The translations under genes and the position numbers were made by a program. From Erythrobacter sp. CCH5-A1 (GTDB taxonomy: Bacteria; Pseudomonadota; Alphaproteobacteria; Sphingomonadales; Sphingomonadaceae): a stretch of 64,000 nucleotides of DNA. Below, piece by piece: positions 28,654 through 37,715 of the stretch (the first letter of the stretch is position 1; each line of letters begins with the position of its first letter). Under the pieces are notes generated by a model, which had not been told where the DNA came from, searched no databases, and saw nothing but the letters and a program-made list of their open reading frames with translations. The stretch covers positions 1-64,000 of the forward strand of contig NZ_LSKQ01000232.1 in the NCBI RefSeq assembly GCF_001557115.1. The letters run 5' to 3'.

Positions 28654-30243
28654 ATGACGGCGAACACGGTATCCACGGCCATCTACCCGCGCCTTTCCGA
28701 GGCCATCCGGTTGCGTGAGCAGGGGGAGACCCACCGGGCCGCGCAATTGGTCATGGCTCACCTGCAAGAACGGCCCGACGAGCCGCGCGGGCTCGCGCAA
28801 CTGGGTCTCATCGCGGCCCAGACTGGCGCCCTCGGCCAGGCCGAACACTTCCTGCGCCGGGCGTTGTCAATGGGGGAGAAAAGCTCCGAACTGCTGCGCA
28901 CTCTCGCCTCGGTCTACAGCCAGCAGGAACGCCTCCACGTCGCCGAGAGCTTCACCAAGCGGTTGATCGAGGAGGAAGGCGAACTCGAGCTCCGCCCGCT
29001 CAGGGCAAGCCTGCTCGATCGCATGGGGCGGCACGCGGAAGCGCTCGCAATCCAGAGGCAGCTGGTCGACGAGAACCCGGGCAAGATCCCGCACCTGCTC
29101 GCCTATGGATACGGCTTGCGTGCCGCCGGCGATGTCGAGGGCGCGATTGCCGCCTATCGCAAGGCGATCGCCATCGACGATGAATATGGCGAGGCATGGT
29201 GGGGCCTCGCCGGCATCAAGCGCAAGGTGCTGACGGACGAGGATATCGCCGCGATGCAGCAGTCGCTCTCCATCGCCATCGACGAGCGCAACATCGCCCC
29301 GCTCCACTTCGCGCTGGCACGGGCCTTTCATGACCGCAGCGATTTTGCCACCGCTTTCCATCACTACAGCGAAGGCAACCGGATCCGCGCCGAAGCTATC
29401 GGCTATGACGCAAGGGCGCTGACCGACGAAGTCGCCGAGGTCGAGCGCCTGGCCGATGCCGCCTATCTGGCGCGCATGCCCTCGGCACCGCTGGGGACCG
29501 AGCAGCCGGTCTTCATCATCTGCCTGCCCCGCTCGGGCTCGACCTTGCTGGAGCAGATGCTCGGCAGCCATCCGTCGATAGAGCCGCTGGGCGAACTGCC
29601 CTACATCCCGGCGATCCTGCGCTCGTTCATGGAGATCAGCACCCGCCGCCAGAAGGTCTCGGTGCCGCAGGCGATTGCCGCCATGACCGATCAGCAGGCA
29701 TCGCTGCTGGGGCAGGACTACCTTGCCCGCGCGCGGCTGCACCGCAAGACCGACCGCCCCTACTTCATCGACAAGCTGCCGCAGAACTGGAGCAACATCC
29801 TGTTCATCCGGCGGATCCTGCCGCAGGCGCGGTTCATCGATATCCGCCGCCCGGCGATGGACTGCTGCTTCTCGAACTTCTCGCAGTCCTTCACGGCGGC
29901 CCATGCCTCGTCCTTCGCGCTCGAGGATATCGGGCAGTGCTACGTCGATTACGTGCGGCTGATGCGGCATTTCGACGCCGTCACCCCCGGCATGATCCAC
30001 CATGTCAGCTACAGCAAGCTCGTCGAGGAGCCCGAAGCGACCCTGCGTCCGGCGCTCGATTACCTCGGCCTTGGCTGGGATGAAGCGATCCAGTCGTTCC
30101 ACACGCTCGACCGCGTGGTCCGCACGCCCAGCAGCGAACAGGTGCGCCGCCCGCTCAATCGCGACGGCATGGAGGTCTGGCGACCTTACGCCCAGTGGCT
30201 GGGACCGCTGGAACGGGTGCTCGGCGAACTCGCGGCTGGCTGA
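28654..30243 (+). CDS. TPR-containing sulfotransferase
   Basis: Protein of 529 residues with about 270 N-terminal residues of tetratricopeptide-like helices (repeated A-G-Y-A patterns such as PDEPRGLAQLGLIAAQTGALG) followed by a sulfotransferase domain. The PAPS loop is FIICLPRSGSTLLEQMLGSHP near 287, and the 3'-phosphate segment is ARFIDIRRPAMDCCFSNF. The start at 28654 gives a natural TPR beginning; the open frame further upstream overlaps the previous gene. It probably forms one transcript with the sulfotransferase before it. TPRs may recruit a protein or polymer acceptor. This architecture often sits beside TonB receptors in sphingomonads, but its role is not settled. Confidence 0.85.
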   Translation: MTANTVSTAIYPRLSEAIRLREQGETHRAAQLVMAHLQERPDEPRGLAQLGLIAAQTGALGQAEHFLRRALSMGEKSSELLRTLASVYSQQERLHVAESFTKRLIEEEGELELRPLRASLLDRMGRHAEALAIQRQLVDENPGKIPHLLAYGYGLRAAGDVEGAIAAYRKAIAIDDEYGEAWWGLAGIKRKVLTDEDIAAMQQSLSIAIDERNIAPLHFALARAFHDRSDFATAFHHYSEGNRIRAEAIGYDARALTDEVAEVERLADAAYLARMPSAPLGTEQPVFIICLPRSGSTLLEQMLGSHPSIEPLGELPYIPAILRSFMEISTRRQKVSVPQAIAAMTDQQASLLGQDYLARARLHRKTDRPYFIDKLPQNWSNILFIRRILPQARFIDIRRPAMDCCFSNFSQSFTAAHASSFALEDIGQCYVDYVRLMRHFDAVTPGMIHHVSYSKLVEEPEATLRPALDYLGLGWDEAIQSFHTLDRVVRTPSSEQVRRPLNRDGMEVWRPYAQWLGPLERVLGELAAG

Positions 30244-30300
30244 CGCAGTCCTCGGCCGGTGTGGCGCCGACGAGGAGGCGCTGGATGATCCTCCGTCCGG

Positions 30301-31719
30301 TCAAGCCTGGCGCCAACCCGCTCCAATAGCGAGGTGGACATTGGCCCAGGCCTCGCGTTGATTTGCCATGGCGACGATGACGCCTGCATCGGCAGCGAGG
30401 AGATCGGCCTCGGCCTCGGCCAGTTCGAAGGCGCTGGCAGCGCCGGCCCGGGCGCGGGCGCGGACCGTTGCCGCGGCGCGGGCCGCGGCGTTGCGGGCGG
30501 CCTCGGCGGAGGCGGCGGCGCTGCGGGCGCTGCGCCATGCGTCGATCGCGCCGTCGGCTTCCTCGAGCGCGGCGAGGAGGCTGCCCTGCCACTGAGCGGC
30601 AGCGGCTTCGCTCGCCGCATCGGAGGCACGGATGCGCGCGCGCACCTGGCCCAGGTTGAAGATCCCCCAGTTGATCGACGGGCCGATGGAAAAGCGGAAC
30701 GCCCCGGCTTCGTCGAGCGCACCGGGGGCGGCGAGCAGACCAGCGCCCGCGCCGAGGGACAGGCTCGGATAGAGCGCCGCGCGCGAGGCGCCGGCGCGCT
30801 CGTAGACGGCGATCAGGCGGGCCTCGGCGATCTGCACGTCGGGGCGCAGGCGCAGGAGCTGGCGCGGATCCTGAACGGTCAGCGCCTGCGGGGTTGCGGG
30901 CGCGCGGGGGTCGCCCGCGGCAAAGGTCCGCGCGCCGGCGACCGGGTCCTCGCCGGTCAGCACCGCGATCCGCCGCAAGGCATTGCGGGCAGCGAGATCG
31001 AGCAGCGGCAGCTCGCCCGCGGTTTCGGCGCGCAGGCGTTCGAGCGGGGCAATGTCGCTCGCCAGCGCGGCACCTCGGGCTGCCCGGGCGGCACCGATCG
31101 CGAGCATCCGGTCCATCGCATTTAGCCGCTGGCGCAGGAGCGAAGCGAGCTGCTCCGCCCGCGCACAATCGAGCCAGGCACGCACCACCTGCGCAGCGAC
31201 CGCGGCTTCGGTGCGGCGGCGTTCCCACAGGGCCGCGTCCGCTTCCGCTCCGGCCGCGCGAGCAGTGGCGGCATTGCCTCCGGCGAGGTCAATCTCCCAG
31301 GCGAAATCGACGCCGAGATTGGCGATGGTCTGATCGGGGAAGGGTTCGGGGGTGACGAAGACCGGCGGCTGGGCCTGCGCGGCTTCGCGCAGCCGCTGCA
31401 CCCCGGCGCCCGCCCCGCCGCTCACCCCGCGCGCGCGGCGGACCTCGCCTGCGAGAGCGCGCGCTGCCCTGAGGTTGGCCTCGGCGGCGGCGAGGTCATG
31501 ATTGGCGGCAAGCGCGCGCGCCACGAGTGCGTCGAGTTCGGGCGAACCGAAGGCGTGCCACCAGTCGAGGCGCACCTCGCCGACCGCGATGGCCGGGTCA
31601 TCGACCGACCACGCCGCAGGCGGCGGCGGCGGAGCGGGGAGCGGCGGGGGCGCGCCCGCGCATCCGGCGAGCAAAGCGGTGCCGAGCGAGAGGGCGAGAA
31701 GGCGGGGAAACGATGTCAT
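30301..31719 (-). CDS. RND efflux outer-membrane lipoprotein (NodT/OprM family)
   Basis: TolC-like channel of a tripartite pump, 472 residues. It has a lipoprotein signal with lipobox LLAGC and the duplicated helical repeats of the family (DLAAAEANLRAARA early, and the second copy ASAFELAEAEADLLAAD late), plus WEIDLAGG and the ALYPSLSLG segment near the middle. The start at 31719 gives the signal peptide directly. It is the third gene of the minus-strand adaptor-pump-channel operon, 26 bases after the pump stop. The pump substrate cannot be inferred. Confidence 0.92.
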   Translation of the reverse strand: MTSFPRLLALSLGTALLAGCAGAPPPLPAPPPPPAAWSVDDPAIAVGEVRLDWWHAFGSPELDALVARALAANHDLAAAEANLRAARALAGEVRRARGVSGGAGAGVQRLREAAQAQPPVFVTPEPFPDQTIANLGVDFAWEIDLAGGNAATARAAGAEADAALWERRRTEAAVAAQVVRAWLDCARAEQLASLLRQRLNAMDRMLAIGAARAARGAALASDIAPLERLRAETAGELPLLDLAARNALRRIAVLTGEDPVAGARTFAAGDPRAPATPQALTVQDPRQLLRLRPDVQIAEARLIAVYERAGASRAALYPSLSLGAGAGLLAAPGALDEAGAFRFSIGPSINWGIFNLGQVRARIRASDAASEAAAAQWQGSLLAALEEADGAIDAWRSARSAAASAEAARNAAARAAATVRARARAGAASAFELAEAEADLLAADAGVIVAMANQREAWANVHLAIGAGWRQA

Positions 31720-31745
31720 GACGGGATACTCCGGCAAAAAGGGCA

Positions 31746-34700
31746 TCAGGCAGCGCTCGCGGCCTGCCGCTCGCGGAACAGCAGGATGTAGAGCGCGGGG
31801 ATCAGGACGAGGGTGATGAGCGTGCCCAGGGCGAGCCCGCCGATCATCGCTGCCGCCATCGGCCGCCACAGCGCGCCGCCGAACAGGAACAGCGGGACGA
31901 GGCCGGTGATGCAGGTGAGCTTGGTCATCACGATCGGGCGCAGGCGCACCGCAGCTGCAGCCGCGACCGCGTCGGCAAGGCCAAGTCCGGCCTCGCGTTC
32001 CTCCTGCACTCGCTCGAGCAGCAGGACCGCGTTGTTGACGATGATCCCGGCGAGGGCGAGCAGGCCCAGCGTCGCGGTGAAGCTCATCGCCTCGCCGCTC
32101 AGCTTCAGGCCCACCGAGGCGCCGATCAGCACGAAGGGGATCGAGGCCATGATGATCGCGGTCTTCCGGAGCGATCCGAACTGCCACAGGAACAGCCCCG
32201 CCATGCCGAGGAGGGCGAGCGGAAAGTATCGCTCGATCCCCGCATTGGCATCGGCCGCCTCCTCTATGTCGCCGCCGAGCTCGAGCCGGTGGCCGGGGGC
32301 GAGCTTGAGGTCGTCGATCGCGGGCTGCACCGCATCGACGATCCCCTGCGAAGTCATGCCCGGCGCGCGCGCGGTGACGGTGATGACCGGGCTCTGGTCG
32401 CGGCGCAGCAGCACGCTCGGCTGGTCGGCAAGACGGATGTCGGCGATCTCGTGCAGGGCCACCGCGCCCTTGGTGCCGAACACCGGCAGCGCGCCGAGCC
32501 GTTCGGGCAGGGTGCGGTCGGCGGCGGGAGCGCGCAGCACCACCGGCACCTGCGCCTCGCCCTGGCGAAGCACGGTGACGGGCAGGCCGCTGGTCGCCGT
32601 ATCAAGCGAGCGGGCGACCGCGGCCGAGCTCACCCCGGCGGCAAGCGCGCGGGCCTGATCGATTGTGACCGCGAGGCGCACGATCCGCCCCTCGCCATCG
32701 TCGCGCACGTCCTCGGCGCCCGGCACCTTGGCGAGCGCCTGCTTGAGCGCCGCCGCGCCGCGTTCGAGTTCGGCGCGGTCGGGGCCGGTCAGACGGAACA
32801 CGGCGGTGTTCGCCTCTGACACGCCGAGCGAGAAGCGCTTGGGCTCGATCCGCGCGTCGGGGAAGCGCTCGCCCAGCACCTTGCGCAGCCGCGCCACCAC
32901 CGCGGGCGCATCGGCCCCTTCGGCGAGGTTGACGATGCCATAGGCGCGGTGCGGCGCTGCGAGCGGCGGGTTGAGGCCGAGGATGAAGCGCGGGCCGCCG
33001 TCGTTCACATAGACCACGTTGCTTTCGATCTCGGGGAAGGCTTTGCGGTCGGCCAGCAGGGTGGAGGCCCTCTGTGCCACGTCCAGCGTCGCGCGGGTCG
33101 AGGCGCCGGGGGCGAGCTCGATCGGCACCTGCACCTGCGGCCGGGCGCTTTCGGACAGGAGTTCGGACGGGATCGTCGCAAACAGGCCGAGCGAGAGCGC
33201 CAGCAGCCCCGCCATCGCGCCCGCCACCAGCGAGGGATGGGCGATCACCTGCCGGACCTTGCCTGCATACCAGCCGCGCACCCGGGCGAGCCAGCCGCTG
33301 TCCTCGTGGGTATCGTCATGCGCGCCCGCGAACATCTCGGCCATCAGCGGGGTCACGGTCAGCGCCAGCAGCAGCGACAGCAGCAGCGTCACCGCGAGCA
33401 CGATCGCCAGGCTGCGCATGTATTCGGCAGTGTCGCTGACCCCGGCGGCGAGCGGCGCGAAGGCGAAGATGATCGCAAGGCTCGAGGTGAGCAGCGGTGC
33501 GGCCATGGTGTGGCCGGCTGCAATCGCCGCCGCGCGCCTGTCTTCGCCGAGCGCGAGGCGGCGCTGGTAGTCCTCGACCACCACGATCCCGTTGTCGACG
33601 AACAGGCCGAGCGCGATGATCACCGCCGCAATCGAGACCATGTGCAGCTCGATGCCGAGGAGCCGCATCACCAGCAGCGTGCACATCACCGTCAGCGGCA
33701 CGATCACGCCGGTCACCAGCCCTGCGCGCCAGCCTAGGAACAGCACGACCACCAGCATCACCACGGCCACGGTCTCGAGGAAGGTCTGGCCGACCTTGGT
33801 GAGATCGTGCGCCACCACTTCGGACTGGTCGGTGACGCTGGCGAGCGTCATCCCGGCGGGCAGATCGGCGGCGACCTCGGCGATGCGCGCGTCGAGCCGG
33901 TCGGCAAAGCTGAGGACGTTGGAGCCGGGGCGCATCGAGATGCCCAGCACCACGGCAGGCTCGCCGTTGAAGAGCGCGGCGAGTTCGGGCGGGTCGGCGG
34001 GGCCGCGGACGATGCTGCCGAGCGCGCTCAGCGGCAGGCTGGTACCGTCCGCCAGGGCGACGGGAATGGCGGCGAGCGCGGTCTCGTCCGGCAGATCGCC
34101 GCTCGGCTCGATCGCGAGCAGGCGGCGCCCGGTGTCGATCGCCCCGGCCGAGGCGACGATGTTGTGCTCGGCGAGCTGCGCGGCGAGGCTGTCATAGGTG
34201 AGGCCCGTCGCAGCAAGGCGCTGGGGCGCGAGTTCGACGAACACCCGTTCGGGCCGTACCCCGTGGAGCGAGATGCGCTCCACCCCCTCGACCGATTGTA
34301 GCCGGTCGCGCGCGGCCTTGGCCCAGTCCTCGAGCTGGCCGGCGCTGTAGCCCTTGCCCGTGAGCGCGAGGCTGCGCACCGCGACGCGGGCGAACTCGTC
34401 GTTGATCACGTAGTCGCTGGTGCCTTCGGGCAGGCCCGCGCGGGCCTCGGCGAGCTTGGCGCGCAGCTTCTGCCAGATCGCGGGCATGCGCGCGGCAGGC
34501 GTGCCGTCGTGGAGCGTCACGGTCGTGATCAGCGAGCCGGGGCGCACCGTCGTCTCGATGGTCTTGATGTCGGCGATTTCGCGCAGCTTGTCCTCGACGG
34601 GACGGGCGACGAGCTGTTCCACCCGCGTGCTGCTGGCACCGGGCAGATAGGCCTCGACGGTTGCGACGCGCACCTCGACGAAGGGTTCTTCGGTGGCGGG

Positions 34701-34796
34701 AAAATCGAGCATGGCGACGAGCCCTGCAAGGAACAGGGCGATGGCGGCGGCAAGGGTGAAGCGGCTGCGCTTGAGCGCCACGGCGGTGATCGACAT
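31746..34796 (-). CDS. RND efflux pump permease (AcrB/MexF-like)
   Basis: Proton-driven inner-membrane exporter of 1016 residues, near the usual RND length. It has a first membrane helix near the N-terminus, the large periplasmic loops, and central helices with VIALGLFVDNGIVVVEDYQRR, the site of the proton-relay acidic residues in the family. The second half repeats the pattern, ending ALGTLITLVLIPALYILLF. The start at 34796 (MSITAVALKRSRFTL) matches family N-termini, while the open frame upstream overlaps the adaptor gene. It works with the adaptor encoded upstream and the channel downstream. Confidence 0.93.
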   Translation of the reverse strand: MSITAVALKRSRFTLAAAIALFLAGLVAMLDFPATEEPFVEVRVATVEAYLPGASSTRVEQLVARPVEDKLREIADIKTIETTVRPGSLITTVTLHDGTPAARMPAIWQKLRAKLAEARAGLPEGTSDYVINDEFARVAVRSLALTGKGYSAGQLEDWAKAARDRLQSVEGVERISLHGVRPERVFVELAPQRLAATGLTYDSLAAQLAEHNIVASAGAIDTGRRLLAIEPSGDLPDETALAAIPVALADGTSLPLSALGSIVRGPADPPELAALFNGEPAVVLGISMRPGSNVLSFADRLDARIAEVAADLPAGMTLASVTDQSEVVAHDLTKVGQTFLETVAVVMLVVVLFLGWRAGLVTGVIVPLTVMCTLLVMRLLGIELHMVSIAAVIIALGLFVDNGIVVVEDYQRRLALGEDRRAAAIAAGHTMAAPLLTSSLAIIFAFAPLAAGVSDTAEYMRSLAIVLAVTLLLSLLLALTVTPLMAEMFAGAHDDTHEDSGWLARVRGWYAGKVRQVIAHPSLVAGAMAGLLALSLGLFATIPSELLSESARPQVQVPIELAPGASTRATLDVAQRASTLLADRKAFPEIESNVVYVNDGGPRFILGLNPPLAAPHRAYGIVNLAEGADAPAVVARLRKVLGERFPDARIEPKRFSLGVSEANTAVFRLTGPDRAELERGAAALKQALAKVPGAEDVRDDGEGRIVRLAVTIDQARALAAGVSSAAVARSLDTATSGLPVTVLRQGEAQVPVVLRAPAADRTLPERLGALPVFGTKGAVALHEIADIRLADQPSVLLRRDQSPVITVTARAPGMTSQGIVDAVQPAIDDLKLAPGHRLELGGDIEEAADANAGIERYFPLALLGMAGLFLWQFGSLRKTAIIMASIPFVLIGASVGLKLSGEAMSFTATLGLLALAGIIVNNAVLLLERVQEEREAGLGLADAVAAAAAVRLRPIVMTKLTCITGLVPLFLFGGALWRPMAAAMIGGLALGTLITLVLIPALYILLFRERQAASAA

Positions 34797-34827
34797 GGGG
34801 CGGTCCTTGGGAGAGGGAGAGGCAGGA

Positions 34828-35898
34828 TCAACGCTGGGCGCGCTGCGGCCGGACGGTGAGGCCGGGCTCGAGGAACTCGCCGCCCGCCGCGACCACCAGC
34901 TCGCCCGGGGCGAGCTTGCCGGTGACCAGCGCCTGCGATCCGGCAAGGCGCTTGAGCGTGACGGGCGCCTGGCGCAGGCGCCTGTCGGCACCGACCACGA
35001 GCACGGCCTCGTTCCCGCCGCGCCCCTTGAGCACGGCCGCGAGCGGAACGCTGACGGCGGCGCCCGGATCGCTGCGCAGCGCAAGGTCGACGACGAGGCC
35101 TGGCGCTGGATCGCCCGCAACCACCGCGAGCACCGCCATCCGCCCGCCTCCGCCACCATGGGCGCGGGCGCTGATGCCGGTGACCCGCGCCTCGCCCGCG
35201 CCGCCGGGGTGGCGGAAGGCCAGCACGTCGCCGGGTTTGAGGGTGCGGGCGAGCGTCTCGGGCAGGACGGCATCGATCAGGCGTTCGCCGGTGCCCTCGA
35301 TCGCGAAGGCGACCTCGCCGGGCGCGAGCACCGCGCCGAGGCTGGTGCGGCGCTCGGCAATGACCCCGCTGACGGGCGCGCGCAGCACGCCTTCGGCGGC
35401 GTCGCGCCGGGCGGCGACGACGGCAGCGCGGGCGGCATCGCTGGCGGCAGCAGCCGCGCGGGCCTCACCGCGGGCCTCTTCGAGTTCGGCATCCGAGGCG
35501 GCGGCATCGGCGTGGAGCTTGGCGGCGCGCTCGGCGATGCGGGCGCGTTCCTTGGCGACAATGCCGGCCTGACGCGCCTCGGCCTCGGCCTGGCGGCTGC
35601 GCAGCTGTGCTGCCGCGGCATCGAGCCGGGCGAGCACCTGGCCTTGCGTGACGCGCGCGCCGACATCGACGTAGAGCGCCAGCACGCGGCCGCCCTGCGC
35701 GGCCGCGACCATCCCCTGGTTTGCGTCGCGCACGGTCCCGATCGCGAGTGCCTCACCGACCCGGGGCGTAGTCACCGGCGCTACCAGCACGGTGCGCGGC
35801 AGGTTGGCAGCGGGTTCCTCGCCGCCTCTGCAGGCGGCAAGTGCAAGGGCGAGAGCGGAGGCGGTCACCCCGCTTAATATAAGTGATGACTTGCTCAC
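34828..35898 (-). CDS. RND efflux periplasmic adaptor (membrane-fusion protein)
   Basis: Links the pump to the outer-membrane channel; 356 residues. Lipoprotein-like signal with lipobox ALAAC, a lipoyl/barrel-sandwich half GRVLALYVDVGARVTQGQVLARLD, an alanine-rich alpha-hairpin of about 75 residues, the second half APVSGVIAERR, and a beta-barrel to the C-terminus. GTG at 35898 is chosen as start because GGAG lies 6 bases upstream. A TTG four codons earlier is possible. An operator-like sequence shared with the TetR gene covers the start codon. First gene of the efflux operon. Confidence 0.9.
   Translation of the reverse strand: MSKSSLILSGVTASALALALAACRGGEEPAANLPRTVLVAPVTTPRVGEALAIGTVRDANQGMVAAAQGGRVLALYVDVGARVTQGQVLARLDAAAAQLRSRQAEAEARQAGIVAKERARIAERAAKLHADAAASDAELEEARGEARAAAAASDAARAAVVAARRDAAEGVLRAPVSGVIAERRTSLGAVLAPGEVAFAIEGTGERLIDAVLPETLARTLKPGDVLAFRHPGGAGEARVTGISARAHGGGGGRMAVLAVVAGDPAPGLVVDLALRSDPGAAVSVPLAAVLKGRGGNEAVLVVGADRRLRQAPVTLKRLAGSQALVTGKLAPGELVVAAGGEFLEPGLTVRPQRAQR
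35879..35897. promoter_or_regulatory. Candidate TetR operator at the efflux operon start
   Basis: ATAAGTGATGACTTGCTCA, very like the minus-strand reading ATAAGTGAGCGATTGCTTA at 36616-36634 in front of tetR (ATAAGTGA and TTGCT-A shared). It overlaps the first codons of the adaptor gene, so binding would block transcription elongation or the promoter just upstream. Confidence 0.55.
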
Positions 35899-35962
35899 AT
35901 TTGGCTCCAAAAAAAGCCCGCCAGCGAGGCGGGGTGAGGAAGAGGCTCGGGGGGACGGGTCG

Positions 35963-36610
35963 TCAGGCGCTGGACTGCGACCCCTGGGTGAAGGCGGCGA
36001 TGATCATCTGGTTTGCCGCAAGGGTCATCGCGGCGGCACTTTCCGAAGAGAAGGCAAGCCTTCCGTAAAGCCCGTCATACAGCGCGAGAATGAGGTGGGC
36101 GATCACGGTGGCATCGGCGTCCTTGCGGACCTCGCCGGCGTGCTGGCGACGTTCGAGCAGCGCGGCCATCGCCTTGACCATCTTGGCGTCGGCGTCTTCG
36201 ACGACTGCGGCGATCACGGGATTGCGCGCCGCTTCGGCGACGATCTCGAGCTTGAGGCGGGTCTGCTCGACATAGGCCGGCTCTGCCGCCAGCAGCACGC
36301 CGATCGTATCGAGCCCTTCGCGCAGGCTGCCCGCCTCCTCGACAACCCGCACGAGCGCGAGGTCCTCGGCAAGGTCGTCCTCGATCAGGGCTTGGACGAG
36401 ATCGTCCTTGGCCGGGAAATACTGGTAGAGGTTGGCGACGCTGACGCCCGCCTCGGCGCTGATCTCTGCCGTCGTAGCGGCATGAAAGCCCTTGCGCAGG
36501 AAGCACGCGCGCGCACCATCAAGGATCTGCGCCCGCCGCATTGCGCGCGCTTCGGAGTTGACGGGGCGGCCTAGCGCTCGGTGTTGGTTCGATTCGCGTG
36601 TCATGGCCAT
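35963..36610 (-). CDS. TetR-family transcriptional regulator
   Basis: Repressor of 215 residues, probably of the efflux operon downstream on the same strand. The N-terminal HTH reads ILDGARACFLRKGFHAATTAEISAE (shown in part here: FHAATTAEISAEAGVSVANL), followed by NLYQYFPAKDDLV, the canonical TetR helix 3-4 region. The C-terminal ligand domain is unassigned. Two start codons (36610 and 36604) are equally possible. A partial palindrome just upstream at 36616-36634 is probably its own operator and resembles one at the efflux operon start. The inducer is unknown. Confidence 0.9.
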   Translation of the reverse strand: MAMTRESNQHRALGRPVNSEARAMRRAQILDGARACFLRKGFHAATTAEISAEAGVSVANLYQYFPAKDDLVQALIEDDLAEDLALVRVVEEAGSLREGLDTIGVLLAAEPAYVEQTRLKLEIVAEAARNPVIAAVVEDADAKMVKAMAALLERRQHAGEVRKDADATVIAHLILALYDGLYGRLAFSSESAAAMTLAANQMIIAAFTQGSQSSA

Positions 36611-36615
36611 TAAAA

Positions 36616-36634
36616 TAAGCAATCGCTCACTTAT
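36616..36634. promoter_or_regulatory. Candidate TetR autoregulatory operator
   Basis: Imperfect palindrome with TAAG and CTTA ends (TAAGCAATCGCTCACTTAT) lying 6 bases before the tetR start. It is AT-rich relative to the surroundings and matches the site at 35879-35897 in about 15 of 19 positions. Confidence 0.55.
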
Positions 36635-36777
36635 GTCAATGCTCGCGTGGAGAAGGTGATTGCTGGCCTGTGAGGGGATCGCGCTGATTGAACGGTTGGC
36701 AGGTTTCAGGCAGCTCAAGGATATACACGGGGACGCGCGCTTCAGGTTGTGCCCAGCGCCGCGAAAGGTGCCAATCG

Positions 36778-37170
36778 ATGGTTCGGCAGAGACGGTTCAA
36801 GGTCTATTTTGATGGCGGCTGTCGCCCCAATCCGGGCGCTATCGAGGTTGCCGTGGTTGCAGGCGGTGCCACTTATTTCTTCGACGACCTCGGCTGCGGC
36901 AGCAGCAGCGATGCCGAATGGATGGCCCTGCGGCTTGCGCTGCAGGTCGCGCAATCGTCTGGCGAGCCTGAATTTGATCTGATCGGCGACTCTCTCGAAG
37001 TCGTCCAGCAGGCAAATTGCATGGTTCGTCCCGGATCAGCTTCCGCTGCGGGCCACCTTGCGACATACTTGGAGCGCGCGGCGCAGGGGCGGCCCCGACG
37101 CGTCAAATGGGTGCCGCGTGGGCAGAATCTCGCCGGTATTGCCCTTGCCAGACGCCGGTCCGCACCATGA
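36778..37170 (+). CDS. RNase HI-like protein lacking the last acidic residue
   Basis: 130-residue protein of the ribonuclease H fold. The first catalytic aspartate is in VYFDGGCRPNPG, the glutamate in DAEWMALRLAL and the second aspartate in LIGDSLEVVQQ. The usual final aspartate, in a motif like REQNKEADALA, is replaced: the sequence reads RGQNLAGIALA. The start at 36778 follows GAAAGGTG. It lies at the left edge of the accessory block, divergent from tetR. It may be a weakened or RNA-binding relative, or a decaying copy; the three remaining residues may still bind metal. Confidence 0.72.
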   Translation: MVRQRRFKVYFDGGCRPNPGAIEVAVVAGGATYFFDDLGCGSSSDAEWMALRLALQVAQSSGEPEFDLIGDSLEVVQQANCMVRPGSASAAGHLATYLERAAQGRPRRVKWVPRGQNLAGIALARRRSAP

Positions 37171-37205
37171 AACCTTGGTCGGCCGGTGCCTCAGGCCTCC
37201 GCGGT

Positions 37206-37220
37206 GTCCCGCAGAAGGTG
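37206..37220 (+). repeat. Accessory-block edge repeat, left copy
   Basis: GTCCCGCAGAAGGTG, identical to 43626-43640 next to the tRNA-Thr 3' end. A possible attachment-site remnant. Confidence 0.45.
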
Positions 37221-37282
37221 TGGGACGCAGCTGAAGCTTGGACAGGCTCGAGCAAGATCAAATGGTTTGTGGGTGGGCTGTG

Positions 37283-37299
37283 TCCAAGATGCTTGGACA
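37283..37299 (+). repeat. Accessory-block inverted repeat, left copy
   Basis: TCCAAGATGCTTGGACA; the reverse complement occurs at 43588-43604. Itself part of a short palindrome. Confidence 0.45.
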
Positions 37300-37715
37300 A
37301 AAGTCAAAACAAGCTGAATTATCCGTCGGATAGGTCAGAACAGCACGGATAGTCCATCAAGCAACTCCGAGAGTCATGCCGATCGGCGGCCGACCGGGGT
37401 CACAGTCGTAACTGTCGCTCTTCAATTTTGCACCCTCAATGCGGTCTTGGTGGATCGCCTATCGATTATCCTTAGCGGACCTGCTTGCCAGTGGATCGCA
37501 ATGATGGGTTTTGGGACTTTGCAGTCGCTTTAGGCTCGCCACACGAACGACGGCTTCCGTCAAAAGCCGACGGTCCAGCCTTCCGTGGGGGCCATCGTCG
37601 ATTTGTGGGCGTTGACCGTAGGGACTTCACCGGCAGGCCTGGCGATTCGAAACGCCGACGCCCAATGATATGGGCACAAAGTGTGGCTATCGCTCAATTG
37701 GTTTAGTTCGACTTA

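Larger units (their letters stand above)
37171..37715. other. Left-edge non-coding region of the accessory block
   Basis: 545 bases without a supportable gene and with lower GC than the chromosome around it. It contains short sequences shared with the right edge beside tRNA-Thr: GTCCCGCAGAAGGTG at 37206-37220 (direct copy at 43626-43640), GAAGCTTGGACA at 37233-37244 and TCCAAGATGCTTGGACA at 37283-37299 (both inverted at 43588-43619). The last is part of the palindrome TGTCCAAG-ATG-CTTGGACA. The remainder looks like degraded sequence. Confidence 0.5.

Noticed and set aside
37171..37715. A copy of the tRNA-Thr 3' end as left attachment site
   Set aside because: Looked for the T-arm sequence in the block and its left edge; only the 15-base sequence flanking the tRNA is repeated, overlapping the tRNA by two bases.
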